A stretch of 64,000 nucleotides of DNA, from positions 1 through 64,000 of the forward strand of contig DXZR01000003.1 in NCBI GenBank assembly GCA_019419555.1. Direction: 5' to 3'. The notes under the pieces were generated by a model that searched no databases, had not been told where the DNA came from, and saw nothing but the letters and a program-made list of their open reading frames with translations. Shown one piece after another: positions 16,127 through 24,985 of the stretch. This DNA is from Collinsella sp. Lineage in GTDB: Bacteria; Actinomycetota; Coriobacteriia; Coriobacteriales; Coriobacteriaceae. The translations under genes and the position numbers were made by a program. The number at the start of each line of letters is the position of its first letter. Positions within the stretch are counted from its first letter, which is position 1.

Positions 16127-16203
16127 GCCCTATTAGCTCAGGGGATTAGAGCGTCTGCCTCCGGAGCAGAAGGCCGTTGGTTCGAATCCAACATGGGGCA
16201 CCA
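16127..16203 (+). tRNA. tRNA-Arg (anticodon CCG)
   Basis: A 77-nt cloverleaf with encoded CCA. Acceptor GCCCTAT/ATGGGGC pairs fully (one G-U), anticodon stem TCTGC/GCAGA with loop CTCCGGA gives CCG (reads CGG), T stem GTTGG/CCAAC with TTCGAAT. Variable loop is short (AGGCC). A near-consensus promoter precedes it and a hairpin terminator follows. Confidence 0.96.
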
Positions 16204-16214
16204 TCGAACGTGAG

Positions 16215-16250
16215 ACCGTCCGAACCTCGCATGGTCCGGGCGGTTTTTCT
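16215..16250 (+). terminator. Terminator after tRNA-Arg(CCG)
   Basis: Arms ACCGTCCGAAC (16215-16225) and GTCCGGGCGGT (16234-16244) pair with one G-U and one mismatch, followed by TTTTTCTT. It lies within 20 bp of the start of the P-type ATPase gene. Confidence 0.75.
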
Positions 16251-16267
16251 TATACCGACGCGACGTG

Positions 16268-19003
16268 ATGGGACGTGGTATGGCAGCAACGGATATCGAG
16301 CGCGGACTCTCGACCGCCGAGGTTGAGGAGCGCATCGCCGCCGGTAAGATCAACCGCAACATGGAGCTCAAGACCAAGTCGGTCAAAGAGCTCATCATCG
16401 AGAACCTCTGCACGTTGTTCAATTTGATCAACGTGATCTTGGCGTTCCTGGTCATTTTGACCGGTTCGTTTAAGAATCTGACGTTCCTGTTCGTGGTGTT
16501 CCTCAATACCGCTATTGGCGTCATTCAGTCCATGCGTTCCAAGAAGATGGTCGATAAGCTCACGCTGCTGACCTCCAAGAAGGCCATCGCGGTGCGCGAC
16601 GGCGCCGAGGTGGAGCTCGACCTGGACCAGATCGTGCTCGACGACATCATCCGCTTGGGGCGCGGCGACCAGATTCCCGCCGACGCCGTGGTGGTGTCGG
16701 GCGAGGCGCTCGTGAACGAGAGCCTGCTGACGGGCGAGAGCGACCTTATTAAGAAACAGCCAGGCTCTGAGCTCATGAGCGGCAGCTTTATCGACTCGGG
16801 CCTGCTGCGCGCCCGCGTGATCCATGTCGGCGCCGACAACTACGTGGCCAAAATTAATAACGAGGCCAAGTACGTCAAAAAGGTTAATTCCGAGATCATG
16901 AACGCGCTGAACGCCATCGTGCGCTTTGCGAGCATCATCATGATCCCGCTCGGTTTGGCGTTGTTTGCCTCGAGTGTGAGCGAGCTGTGGGATGCCGCGG
17001 GAACCCCGGGCGATAGTGCGCTTTCGTGGTGCTTCTCCGAGCTGTTGGCCGGTCATGTGCCTTCGTCGGCGCTGCTGTCCACGGTGGGCGCCCTGCTGGG
17101 CATGATCCCGCAAGGCCTGGTGCTGCTGACCTCGTCGGTGCTCGCCATCGCCACGGTGCGCCTGGCCCGCCGCAAGGTGCTGGCACAGCAGCTCTACTGC
17201 ATCGAGACACTCGCTCGCGTCGACGTGCTGTGCCTGGACAAGACGGGCACCATCACGTCGGGCCGTATGGAGGTCGAGGGCACGTATCCGCTGCCTGTTG
17301 AGGGTGTTGGCTTTGGCGTGGACTCGGACGAGGCGGCTGTTCCCATCGATACCACAGTGCTCGATTTTGCGCTGGCTAACGTGGCACGTGCGACTTCGGC
17401 CGATGCCAACGAGACCTGCCAGGCGCTGCTCAACTATTACGCCGATCGCCCGGTCGAGGTGTCCGAGCCGCTGTCGGTCATTCCATTCTCGTCGTCTAAA
17501 AAATGGAGCGGCGCGTCGTTTGCGCAGGGCTCCTACGTAATGGGCGCCGCGCAATTTGTGCTCTCTGATCGTGCGTTTGCCCAGGTCGAGAACCGTGTCG
17601 CCGAGCTTGCCGATACCTGCCGCGTGCTCGTGGTGGCGCGCGTGGACGGCTTTACGCCCGATGGGGATATGGTGGGCGAGGCCGAGCCCGTGGGATTTGT
17701 GACCATCCGCGACGAGATTCGTACCTCGGCGGCCGAGACCATCGGCTACTTTAACGAGCAGGGCGTGACCCTCAACGTGATCAGCGGCGACGACCCGCGT
17801 ACGGTGTCGTCGATCGCGCGCGTGGTGGGCGTGCCGGGGGCGGACGCTTATGTGGACGCCACGACGCTCGATACGCCGGCCAAGCTCGATGCCGCAGTGG
17901 ACCGCTACCATGTCTTTGGTCGTGTGACCCCGCAGCAGAAGCGCGAGCTCGTGCAGGCGCTCAAGCGCCGCGAGCACACCGTGGCCATGACGGGCGACGG
18001 CGTCAACGACGTGCTGGCGCTCAAGGAGGCCGACTGCTCCGTCGCCATGGCGGCCGGCTCCGATGCCGCGCGTAATGTGGCCGAAATCGTACTCGTCGAC
18101 AACGATTTTGCCTCGATGCCCGCCGTGGTGGCCGAGGGCCGTCGCTCCATCAACAACCTGCAGCGTTCGGCCTCACTGTTCCTGACCAAGACGCTGTTCT
18201 CGATGGGCCTGGCGGCGCTGTGTATCGCGCTGCCGCCGTACCCCTTCGAGCCCATCCAGATGACGCTCATTAACTTCTTCTGCATCGGCGCGCCGGGCTT
18301 TGTGTTGGGCCTGGAGCCCAACAATGCTCGTGTGAAGGGTGCGTTTTTGAGCAACGTACTCAAGCGTGCACTGCCGGCGTCGATTGCGGTCATTTTGGCT
18401 GCGGCGCTCGACATCTTTGTGGCGCGCGTGTTTGGCTTTAGCCAGCTCACGCTGTCTACGATGTGCCTGCTTACGTCGTGCGCGGCGAGCGTCAGCCTAA
18501 TCTGGCGCATCTCGCAGCCTCTCACGCCCTTACGTGTGGTGCTCGTTGTGTTTGTAGTCGCCGGCATCCTGGTGGGCGTTATCGGATTCCCGGAGCTGCT
18601 GTCTATTGCCAACCTGTCGATGGGCCAGATGGTTATCTTGGCTGTTATCGTGGTCTTTACCTGCTCGGTGTTCTTTAAGCTCGCCACGATGATGGATTCG
18701 CTCAAGCCGCGTCGTCGTCATGCCGCAACTGGTTTTGGCCGCGGTGTGCGCGTCCGCCTGGGTCGCGGTGGCGGCAAGGTGAGCTCGACGGGCTCGACGG
18801 CCGAACGTTTTGCCAAGCGCGTCGCCGCCGACATGGCGCAGCGCCGCGAAGATCGCACCGCTCGCGAGGCCGAGGCCCGCGCACTCGAGGGCGTGGCCCA
18901 GGCCCAGCCCAAGAAAAAGAAGAGTACCGGAGCCAAGCGCTCTCGCGTGACCAAGTCCGCCCAAGGCATCAAAGTCTCGATGCCAAGCAAAAAGAAGAAG
19001 TAA
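16268..19003 (+). CDS. Cation-translocating P-type ATPase (CtpE-like)
   Basis: About 911 aa, an integral membrane ion pump. It has the actuator-domain TGES (LLTGESDLI), the phosphorylation motif CLDKTGTIT (Asp about 324), the hinge motif TGDGVND (about 575), and hydrophobic pairs before and after the catalytic core. Similarity in layout and in the N-terminal GLSTAEVEERIAAG segment is closest to actinobacterial CtpE-type calcium transporters, but the ion is not proven. The C-terminal 100 residues are unusual: Arg/Lys-rich, ending in repeated lysines (SKKKK). Start is uncertain: GTG 16265, ATG 16268 or ATG 16280; the last has GGGA at good spacing. It stands alone, just after a tRNA terminator, so its promoter is unclear. 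Confidence 0.88.
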   Translation: MGRGMAATDIERGLSTAEVEERIAAGKINRNMELKTKSVKELIIENLCTLFNLINVILAFLVILTGSFKNLTFLFVVFLNTAIGVIQSMRSKKMVDKLTLLTSKKAIAVRDGAEVELDLDQIVLDDIIRLGRGDQIPADAVVVSGEALVNESLLTGESDLIKKQPGSELMSGSFIDSGLLRARVIHVGADNYVAKINNEAKYVKKVNSEIMNALNAIVRFASIIMIPLGLALFASSVSELWDAAGTPGDSALSWCFSELLAGHVPSSALLSTVGALLGMIPQGLVLLTSSVLAIATVRLARRKVLAQQLYCIETLARVDVLCLDKTGTITSGRMEVEGTYPLPVEGVGFGVDSDEAAVPIDTTVLDFALANVARATSADANETCQALLNYYADRPVEVSEPLSVIPFSSSKKWSGASFAQGSYVMGAAQFVLSDRAFAQVENRVAELADTCRVLVVARVDGFTPDGDMVGEAEPVGFVTIRDEIRTSAAETIGYFNEQGVTLNVISGDDPRTVSSIARVVGVPGADAYVDATTLDTPAKLDAAVDRYHVFGRVTPQQKRELVQALKRREHTVAMTGDGVNDVLALKEADCSVAMAAGSDAARNVAEIVLVDNDFASMPAVVAEGRRSINNLQRSASLFLTKTLFSMGLAALCIALPPYPFEPIQMTLINFFCIGAPGFVLGLEPNNARVKGAFLSNVLKRALPASIAVILAAALDIFVARVFGFSQLTLSTMCLLTSCAASVSLIWRISQPLTPLRVVLVVFVVAGILVGVIGFPELLSIANLSMGQMVILAVIVVFTCSVFFKLATMMDSLKPRRRHAATGFGRGVRVRLGRGGGKVSSTGSTAERFAKRVAADMAQRREDRTAREAEARALEGVAQAQPKKKKSTGAKRSRVTKSAQGIKVSMPSKKKK

Positions 19004-19106
19004 CTACGCGCCCTGCCGATGTTGAATTGGTGCCTTGCTCCTGTGGGGCCGTGGCGATGTTATGCTCTAACCTCGATTGTTTGAATTGCTTCGAAAGGAG
19101 GATGCC

Positions 19107-20249
19107 GTGATCTGCCCGCATTGCCTTAAGACTATCGAGGACGGCGCCTCGTTCTGCCCCTACTGCAACGCCTATGTGGGTCCGGGCGATGGTCCCGAGC
19201 ACACTGAGTTCGTGTTCTGTGAGGGCTGCGGTGCCCGTCTTTCTCCGCATGATCGTACATGCCCCAAATGCGGACGCCCCGCTCCGGGTATCCTCTCCGA
19301 GGACGCGGCCGCATCCGACTTGGCTGCGGGCCGCACGGCGGGTTTTCCGCGCCTAACGCAAGAGCAGATCGATACCGAGGTGCCGCATGCGCCCGCCTCG
19401 GCTGCCGCGGTTCTTTCGGATGCCGCCGACCCCAATGAGACTTGCGTGCTGCCGGCTTTCGATAAGGATTTCGGTATCCCCAAGGTCGACATTCCCACGC
19501 CCGTTTCCCTGCACGACGATGCTCAAAAACCCAAGCGCAAGGTGCACCCCGACGAGGACGCCTATCACAAGCACAAGCGTCATATCCCCAAGCCGCTCAT
19601 CGTCATCGCGGTCCTTGCCGTCGTGTGCGGTGGTGCGTATTGGTTCGTGACGGCCGATCCCATGGGTGTCATGCCTGGCTTCTATGACCAGTTTGGCCAG
19701 GCCGCGCAGACGACCTTCCCCACGCGCCAAAAGGGCGAGGCGACTGAGGACGATACCAAGCAGGACGATTCTGCCGAGGTGGTCCAGGAAGAAACCGTGC
19801 TTACCGATGATCAGCTCTATACCAGGCTCGACGGTCTGTATCAGACCATCGTGTCCTACGGTGACGAGGACCAGATCGGCGAGGTCATCGATTCTTTTAA
19901 CAATGGCTATCTTCGAACGCCACTGTCCACCCGTCAGGAGCTGTCGCAGAGTGCCTACGCCCTGCGCGACCAGATCAAAAAGACGCAAGATGAGCTTAAC
20001 AACCTTAAGTATCAGGACGATACGGTCTATGCGGATGACATCGCCCACTTAAAGCAGCTTGCCGAGTGGATGTACGAGCGTGTCGACGTGATCTGTCAGA
20101 GCTGGGACATCTCGCTGGCCATTCCCGATGGTGAGTCGATGAGTTCCCACCAAAGCGATATCCTGGCGCCCATCGCGCAGGGCGGCAACAGCGCACTGAA
20201 CCAGTACGACGCCAATGTGGGTTCCTGGAAGCCGCAGCAGCGTTCCTAA
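19107..20249 (+). CDS. Double zinc-ribbon, single-pass membrane protein of unknown function
   Basis: A 380-aa protein. Residues 2-18 (CPHC...CPYC) and about 37-55 (CEGC...CPKC) form two treble-clef/zinc-ribbon units. A low-complexity Asp/Pro/Ala linker follows, then one transmembrane helix near residue 170 (PLIVIAVLAVVCGG). The C-terminal half is outside or helical and charged, with a coiled-coil-like stretch (ALRDQIKKTQDELNNLKYQDD). GTG at 19107 is chosen for the strong AAAGGAGG 5 bp upstream. No known enzymatic motif is present. It precedes a cyclophilin and another zinc-free single-pass TPR protein, which may hint at an envelope role, but function is unknown. Confidence 0.75.
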   Translation: MICPHCLKTIEDGASFCPYCNAYVGPGDGPEHTEFVFCEGCGARLSPHDRTCPKCGRPAPGILSEDAAASDLAAGRTAGFPRLTQEQIDTEVPHAPASAAAVLSDAADPNETCVLPAFDKDFGIPKVDIPTPVSLHDDAQKPKRKVHPDEDAYHKHKRHIPKPLIVIAVLAVVCGGAYWFVTADPMGVMPGFYDQFGQAAQTTFPTRQKGEATEDDTKQDDSAEVVQEETVLTDDQLYTRLDGLYQTIVSYGDEDQIGEVIDSFNNGYLRTPLSTRQELSQSAYALRDQIKKTQDELNNLKYQDDTVYADDIAHLKQLAEWMYERVDVICQSWDISLAIPDGESMSSHQSDILAPIAQGGNSALNQYDANVGSWKPQQRS

Positions 20250-20287
20250 AATTAGTTCGCCATAGTCGGCATAACCTACGTGCGCAA

Positions 20288-20317
20288 TTGATGTAAGCGC
20301 ATGCTTATTGCTACAAT
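20288..20317 (+). promoter_or_regulatory. Promoter upstream of the cyclophilin gene
   Basis: TTGATG (20288-20293), 18-bp spacer, TACAAT (20312-20317), 40 bp upstream of the ATG. It suggests that the cyclophilin-TPR pair has its own promoter. Confidence 0.6.
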
Positions 20318-20356
20318 TCTTACAAATATGCTTTAAACGCACGAGGAAGGAACCAC

Positions 20357-20899
20357 ATGTTTGGTTTTAAGAAAGAGCTCTACACGCCCGAGTATCAGCT
20401 TGCCGGCGACGAGTGCGCCGTTATCGAGACGTCGAAGGGTACCATCAAGGTCAAGTTTGACGGCGAGGGCGCTCCCATTCATGTCGCGAACTTCTGCGAG
20501 CTTTCTACGATGGGCTTCTATGATGGCCTTAAGTTCCATCGCTATGTGCCCGGTTTTGTCATCCAGGGCGGTGACCCCAATACCCGCGATATGTCCGGCG
20601 CCGACGTCGCCGCTGGTCTTGAGGGCCCCGACGGCATGCCCGGTACCGGTGGCCCCGGCTACTGCATCAAGGGCGAGTTTGCCACCAATCCGCGCAACTG
20701 CCATGTCGATGGCGCCCTTGCCATGGCACGCTCCATGGATCCCGATTCCGCGGGTTCCCAGTTCTACTTCTGCCTGGGCGCCCAGCATAACCTCGATTCC
20801 GGTTACACCGTCTTTGGTACCACGGTCGAGGGTCTCGATGTGATTTCGCGGCTGCGTGCCGGCGACGAGATCGTCCATGTCGAGATCGTTCACGAGTAA
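20357..20899 (+). CDS. Cyclophilin-type peptidyl-prolyl cis-trans isomerase
   Basis: A 180-aa cytosolic cyclophilin catalysing proline isomerisation. The core is recognisable: VIETSKGTIKVKFDGEGAP, FHRYVPGFVIQGGDP with the catalytic Arg, ALAMARSMDPDSAGSQFYFCLG, and the closing YTVFGTTVEGLDVI. No signal peptide is seen. A GAGGAAGG ribosome site precedes ATG 20357. It is followed 11 bp later by the TPR protein gene and likely co-transcribed. Confidence 0.93.
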   Translation: MFGFKKELYTPEYQLAGDECAVIETSKGTIKVKFDGEGAPIHVANFCELSTMGFYDGLKFHRYVPGFVIQGGDPNTRDMSGADVAAGLEGPDGMPGTGGPGYCIKGEFATNPRNCHVDGALAMARSMDPDSAGSQFYFCLGAQHNLDSGYTVFGTTVEGLDVISRLRAGDEIVHVEIVHE

Positions 20900-20910
20900 A
20901 GGGGACTTCC

Positions 20911-22215
20911 TTGAATAGCCAGCTGATCCAACAGGGCCGCGCCGCTTACCGCGCGGGTGATTTTTCCGCTGCAGCCCAGATGCTTGGGGCGGCAAAAACT
21001 CCCGATGAGATTATGGGCGAGGCCGATCACCTTCGTGGCAACGCCTTGATGCACCTGGGCATGTATGCCGAGGCCGCCGAGGCTTATGCTGCCGCCCTCA
21101 ACGACGGCACCTATGGCAAGCGCGGCGCGCTGCTCACCAACCGCGGCAAGGCACTCGCCGCGGTGGGCGACTACACGACGGCCGCTCAGGCGTTCTCTGC
21201 TGCTACCCAGGATGCTTCCTATGCCACGCCGTTCAAGGCCTATCTGGGCCTGGGCAATGCGCTGTTCCAGTCGGGCGACTATGCCAACGCGGGTACTGCC
21301 TTCCGTCAGGCTGCCATCGACGGCGCCAATCCGGCTCCTGCCGCCGCACTCGGCGAGCTCGGTCGTTGCTTCATTAAGCTCGGCCGTCCGGCGGATGCCG
21401 TGGAGACCTACCGCACGGCTATCGACTTTGCCGGTCCCCGCGACGATACGCGTGCGCTCAACGCCGGCATGGGTCAGGCGCTTTCTGCCGCCGGTCGTCC
21501 CTCCGACGCACTCGACGCCTTTAACGCCGCTACTGCCGATGGCATCTACCAGCTCACCTCCGAGCAGGCCGACGAGCTTGCCCGCGTGCACGATTCGCTT
21601 GCCGCGCTGTCTGCCCAGACGGCTATGGCCACGGCTCCGGCGCCCGCGATGGACGCTCCCGCCGTCGATCCGCTCGATCCTACGGGCGCGACCGGTCAGT
21701 TTATGCCCGATCCCTCGGATACCGGCTTCTTTACGCTGTCCGAGTCCGAGATGGTCCAGCAGGACCGTCAGGATCGTAAGCAGGCCAAGGTCCGTCGTCG
21801 CCATCGCCACACGGGTCTCAAAGTCTTCATCGTGCTGCTTCTGCTCATTTTGATTGCTGCGGGCGGTCTGGGCTTTGCCTACACGCGCGGCTTTGGCTTC
21901 CCGTCCCAGGAGTCTGTCGTTACCGATCTGTTCCAGGCTGCCGGCGACGGTGACACCGCAAAGGCCGAGTCTTACCTGGCCTCGAGCCTGTCCGAGGACG
22001 CCAAATCGATGATCATCTCCTCGATTCCGCAGGGTGCCACCGTGTCCGTCGAGGGCATGGATCAGTCCATGACCGAGACGGCCGCCAAGGTGAAGGCATC
22101 GCTGTCCAAGGGCGGCGAGCAGGAGTACACCGTCAAATTCGTGCGCTCCGACAACCATATCGGCTGGGCCGTTTCCTCGCTCGATATGGATTTCTCGGCT
22201 GCTGACAACCAGTAG
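20911..22215 (+). CDS. TPR-repeat single-pass membrane protein
   Basis: A 434-aa protein. The first 230 residues are helical tetratricopeptide-like repeats (AAYRAGDFSAAAQML, AEAAEAYAAALNDG, GNALFQSGDYANAGTAF, AVETYRTAIDF). Near residue 305 a basic patch (RRRHRHTG) precedes one transmembrane helix (VFIVLLLLILIAAGG). The last 120 residues resemble DUF4878-like extracytoplasmic domains (FQAAGDGDTAKAESYLASSLS). The TTG at 20911 is the best start: AAAGGGGA is 5-8 bp upstream and no ATG lies near. TPRs usually bind protein partners. Gene order between a cyclophilin and mreB may be meaningful, but the role is unknown. Confidence 0.75.
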   Translation: MNSQLIQQGRAAYRAGDFSAAAQMLGAAKTPDEIMGEADHLRGNALMHLGMYAEAAEAYAAALNDGTYGKRGALLTNRGKALAAVGDYTTAAQAFSAATQDASYATPFKAYLGLGNALFQSGDYANAGTAFRQAAIDGANPAPAAALGELGRCFIKLGRPADAVETYRTAIDFAGPRDDTRALNAGMGQALSAAGRPSDALDAFNAATADGIYQLTSEQADELARVHDSLAALSAQTAMATAPAPAMDAPAVDPLDPTGATGQFMPDPSDTGFFTLSESEMVQQDRQDRKQAKVRRRHRHTGLKVFIVLLLLILIAAGGLGFAYTRGFGFPSQESVVTDLFQAAGDGDTAKAESYLASSLSEDAKSMIISSIPQGATVSVEGMDQSMTETAAKVKASLSKGGEQEYTVKFVRSDNHIGWAVSSLDMDFSAADNQ

Positions 22216-22237
22216 TGACCTTATGGGATTTAGCTTT

Positions 22238-22270
22238 GCCCGGCGCTTCACCGCAAGTGAGGTGCCGGGC
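22238..22270 (+). terminator. Hairpin between the TPR gene and mreB
   Basis: GCCCGGC (22238-22244) pairs with GCCGGGC (22264-22270), with TTCAC/GTGA pairing inside. There is no T tract, so termination is doubtful; it could be a weak terminator or an mRNA end stabiliser ahead of mreB. Confidence 0.35.
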
Positions 22271-22330
22271 TTGCGCTAGTATGATGAGCTAGTAGTTTTC
22301 CAGCAATCATCCAACACATCAGGAGTTGCG

Positions 22331-23374
22331 TTGTTTTCTTTGATGGATATGTTCTTCGGTAGCTATGCGGGCGATCTTGCCATCGACCTCGGCACCGCAA
22401 ATACGCTTGTCTCCGTGCGCGGCAAGGGCATCGTCATCCGCGAGCCCTCCGTCGTCGCCATCGACAAGAACGACGAGCGCATCCTGGCGGTCGGTATCGA
22501 GGCAAAGCGCATGCTCGGCCGTACGCCCGGCAACATTGTGGCCGTTCGTCCCCTGAAGGACGGCGTCATCGCCGACTTCGATGTTACAGAGGCTATGCTT
22601 CGCTACTTTATCGACAAGGCGTCCGAGAAGCGCTATCCGTGGACCCCGCGTCCGCGCGTTGTCGTCTGCGTTCCCTCCGGTGTCACGTCGGTCGAGAAGC
22701 GTGCCGTCTTTGAGGCCACGATCCAGGCCGGCGCTCGCCAGGCCTATCTGATCGAAGAGCCTATGGCCGCCGCTATCGGCGCCGACCTGCCCGTCGAGGA
22801 GCCTACCGGCTCCATGGTCATCGACATCGGTGGCGGTACCACCGAGGTTGCCGTTATCGCTATGGGCGGCATCGTCGTCTCGCAGTCCATCCGTATTGCC
22901 GGCGACGAGTTCGATCAGGCCATCCTCACGCACGTTCGCGATGCCTACAACTTGGCCATCGGCGAGCGTACGGCAGAGGACATCAAGATCAAGGTCGGCT
23001 CCGCCGTGCCGCTCAAGGACGAGCTCGACGTCGAGGTCAACGGCCGCGACGTGATTACCGGTCTGCCCAAGACCGTGCGCATCGAGAGCGAGGAGATTCG
23101 TCGCGCACTCAACAAGCCGCTCGACGAGATGGCCAAGGCCGTCAAGGACGCGCTCGACGCTACGCCTCCCGATCTTGCCTCGGACCTTATGTACTACGGC
23201 ATTTTGCTGACCGGTGGCGGCGCGCTGCTGCGCGGTCTCGACGTGCGCCTGCGCGATGAGACCGGCGTTTCGGTCAACGTCAGCCCCACGGCGCTCGATA
23301 ACGTTGTTAACGGCTGTGCCCGCGTGCTCGAGGCCAATGCGTTTGATGGCGGCTTCGTCCAGACCAATGCTTAA
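22331..23374 (+). CDS. mreB: Rod shape-determining protein MreB
   Basis: A 347-aa bacterial actin that polymerises under the membrane and guides lateral wall synthesis. Phosphate 1 motif IDLGTANT (about 18-25), SVVAIDK, CVPSGVTSVEKRAV, EEPMAAAIG, the phosphate 2 motif VIDIGGGTTEVAV and the adenosine motif LTGGGALLRGL are all present. TTG at 22331 with AGGAG 5 bp upstream is chosen; an ATG at 22343 is possible but poorly placed. First gene of the mreB-mreC-mreD-mrdA-rodA elongation cluster. Confidence 0.96.
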   Translation: MFSLMDMFFGSYAGDLAIDLGTANTLVSVRGKGIVIREPSVVAIDKNDERILAVGIEAKRMLGRTPGNIVAVRPLKDGVIADFDVTEAMLRYFIDKASEKRYPWTPRPRVVVCVPSGVTSVEKRAVFEATIQAGARQAYLIEEPMAAAIGADLPVEEPTGSMVIDIGGGTTEVAVIAMGGIVVSQSIRIAGDEFDQAILTHVRDAYNLAIGERTAEDIKIKVGSAVPLKDELDVEVNGRDVITGLPKTVRIESEEIRRALNKPLDEMAKAVKDALDATPPDLASDLMYYGILLTGGGALLRGLDVRLRDETGVSVNVSPTALDNVVNGCARVLEANAFDGGFVQTNA

Positions 23375-23395
23375 TTTCCAAAAGGTGGATTCCAT

Positions 23396-24394
23396 TTGGC
23401 ACGATCTTCGGGTTTCTCCACAAATCTGAATACCAAGCGACAATCAACGGGTATGCGCCCGTTGATTGTTTTCAGCCTGATTTCGGTGTTGCTGCTCACG
23501 TTTTATATTCGTGAGGGCGAGGCTGGGCCGATTCATGCCGTGCGTTCGGGCGTAACGACGATTACCTCGCCGGTGCGCTTTGTGGGTTCGGCTGTGGCGG
23601 CTCCCTTCAATGCCATCGGCAACGTGTTCTCTAACCTTACGGCGTCGCAGGACACGCTCGACGAGCTTAAGAAGCAAAACGAGGAACTGACCTCTAAGGT
23701 TGCCGAGCTCTCCGAGTCTCAAAAGACCGCCGAGCGTCTGGAGGGGCTGGTCGGCCTGCAGTCGACCTATAACCTCAAATCGACCGCTGCTCGTATCGTT
23801 GGTGCCTCGGGCGATGCCTGGACCTCGACCGTTACCATCGACAAGGGCTCTGCCGACGGCCTTACCATCAACATGCCCGTGACGAGTTCTGCCGGTGTTA
23901 TCGGCCAGATCATCGAAGTCTCGGCCAAGACGTCCACCGTGCGCCTGATTGGCGACGAGAACTCGGGTGTGTCCGCCATGGTACAGGACACGCGCGCCCA
24001 GGGCATGCTGCAGGGTCAGGCTGACGGCACGCTGCGTCTTGAGTACGTGAGCGTCGACTCCGACGTTAAGGTTGGCGACATCATCGTGACCTCGGGCATC
24101 GGCGGTGTGTTCCCCAAGGGTCTACCGCTCGGCACCGTCTCGTCGGTTGAGAAATCGGCAAACGACGTGTACTACACCATTGTGGTGCGCGCTCAGACCA
24201 CGGCCGAGAACAACGAGGAAGTGCTGGTCATTACCTCGCTGACCGATGAACAGTCGGCCTCGGATGAGGACGTGAGCACGGCCAACAGCACGCCGCAGGG
24301 AACGTCGCGCGATGCTGCAACCAAGACGAAGGACGAGAGCTCGGATGACAGTTCCGACACGTCCGAGATGACCGATTCTGGCTCGAACGAATAG
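23396..24394 (+). CDS. mreC: Rod shape-determining protein MreC
   Basis: A 332-aa bitopic elongasome scaffold. It has a short cytosolic N terminus, one transmembrane helix near residues 21-37 (RPLIVFSLISVLLLTFY), a coiled coil (TLDELKKQNEELTSKVAEL), and two beta-barrel domains typical of MreC (SSAGVIGQIIEVSAKTSTVRLI, VGDIIVTSGIGGVFPKGLPLG). A Ser/Asp/Thr-rich tail follows. TTG at 23396, preceded by AAGGTGG. It lies 21 bp after mreB and 5 bp before mreD. Confidence 0.93.
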   Translation: MARSSGFSTNLNTKRQSTGMRPLIVFSLISVLLLTFYIREGEAGPIHAVRSGVTTITSPVRFVGSAVAAPFNAIGNVFSNLTASQDTLDELKKQNEELTSKVAELSESQKTAERLEGLVGLQSTYNLKSTAARIVGASGDAWTSTVTIDKGSADGLTINMPVTSSAGVIGQIIEVSAKTSTVRLIGDENSGVSAMVQDTRAQGMLQGQADGTLRLEYVSVDSDVKVGDIIVTSGIGGVFPKGLPLGTVSSVEKSANDVYYTIVVRAQTTAENNEEVLVITSLTDEQSASDEDVSTANSTPQGTSRDAATKTKDESSDDSSDTSEMTDSGSNE

Positions 24395-24399
24395 AGGGC

Positions 24400-24972
24400 A
24401 TGTCCATGGATCTACACGAGCAGGGGATGAGCTCCCGCACGTTTGTGATCGCCGCCATCGTGTGCGTGCTGCTGCAGGCAGGCCTGGCACCGCAGATCTC
24501 CATTGCGGGTGGTCGCGTCAACTTCATGATTATCTTGGTGTGCCTGAGTGTGTTCTCGGGCGACCCAACCCGTGCCGTCGTGTGCGGTTTTTGCAGCGGC
24601 TTGTTTTATGACCTGTCCGCTGCCGTGCCGGTGGGCATTATGTCGCTCCTGCTGACCGTGGGTTCTTTTGCCCTGGTGCACAGCGCCGTCGGTCAGACGG
24701 GCGGTACCCCAAGTGCGCGCGGCGTCACTGTGGGCGCCTTCGCGCTCGTCATTAATGTGATCTACAGCATCATCTTGCTGTTTATGGGTTTGGAGACGAG
24801 CTTTGTCGTGGCGATCTTCGGCCATGCGCTGCCGTCCTCGATCCTGACGGGTCTGGTTGCCATTCCGTTTTTGATGTCCGGCGTCGTGCCGCAGTCCGGC
24901 TATGGATTCTCCGCACGTGGCGGACGCCAGACGGGTATGCGCTTTAAGCCCAAGACCCGCAAGCTCAAATAG
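24400..24972 (+). CDS. mreD: Rod shape-determining protein MreD
   Basis: A 190-aa polytopic membrane protein with about five or six hydrophobic helices, position and size as expected for MreD. Recognisable features are the internal NFMIILVCLSVFSGDP and GFCSGLFYDL segments. It should bridge MreC and the PBP2-RodA synthase. ATG 24400 follows GAGGG overlapping the mreC end; an in-frame ATG at 24406 is an alternative. MreD sequences diverge strongly, so the call rests partly on context. Confidence 0.88.
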   Translation: MSMDLHEQGMSSRTFVIAAIVCVLLQAGLAPQISIAGGRVNFMIILVCLSVFSGDPTRAVVCGFCSGLFYDLSAAVPVGIMSLLLTVGSFALVHSAVGQTGGTPSARGVTVGAFALVINVIYSIILLFMGLETSFVVAIFGHALPSSILTGLVAIPFLMSGVVPQSGYGFSARGGRQTGMRFKPKTRKLK

Positions 24973-24985
24973 GGGAGGCCCGTAG

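Noticed and set aside
16250..17977. 575-aa minus-strand open frame opposite the P-type ATPase
   Set aside because: His/Arg/Gly-rich product with no recognisable motif, opposite a clear transporter gene.
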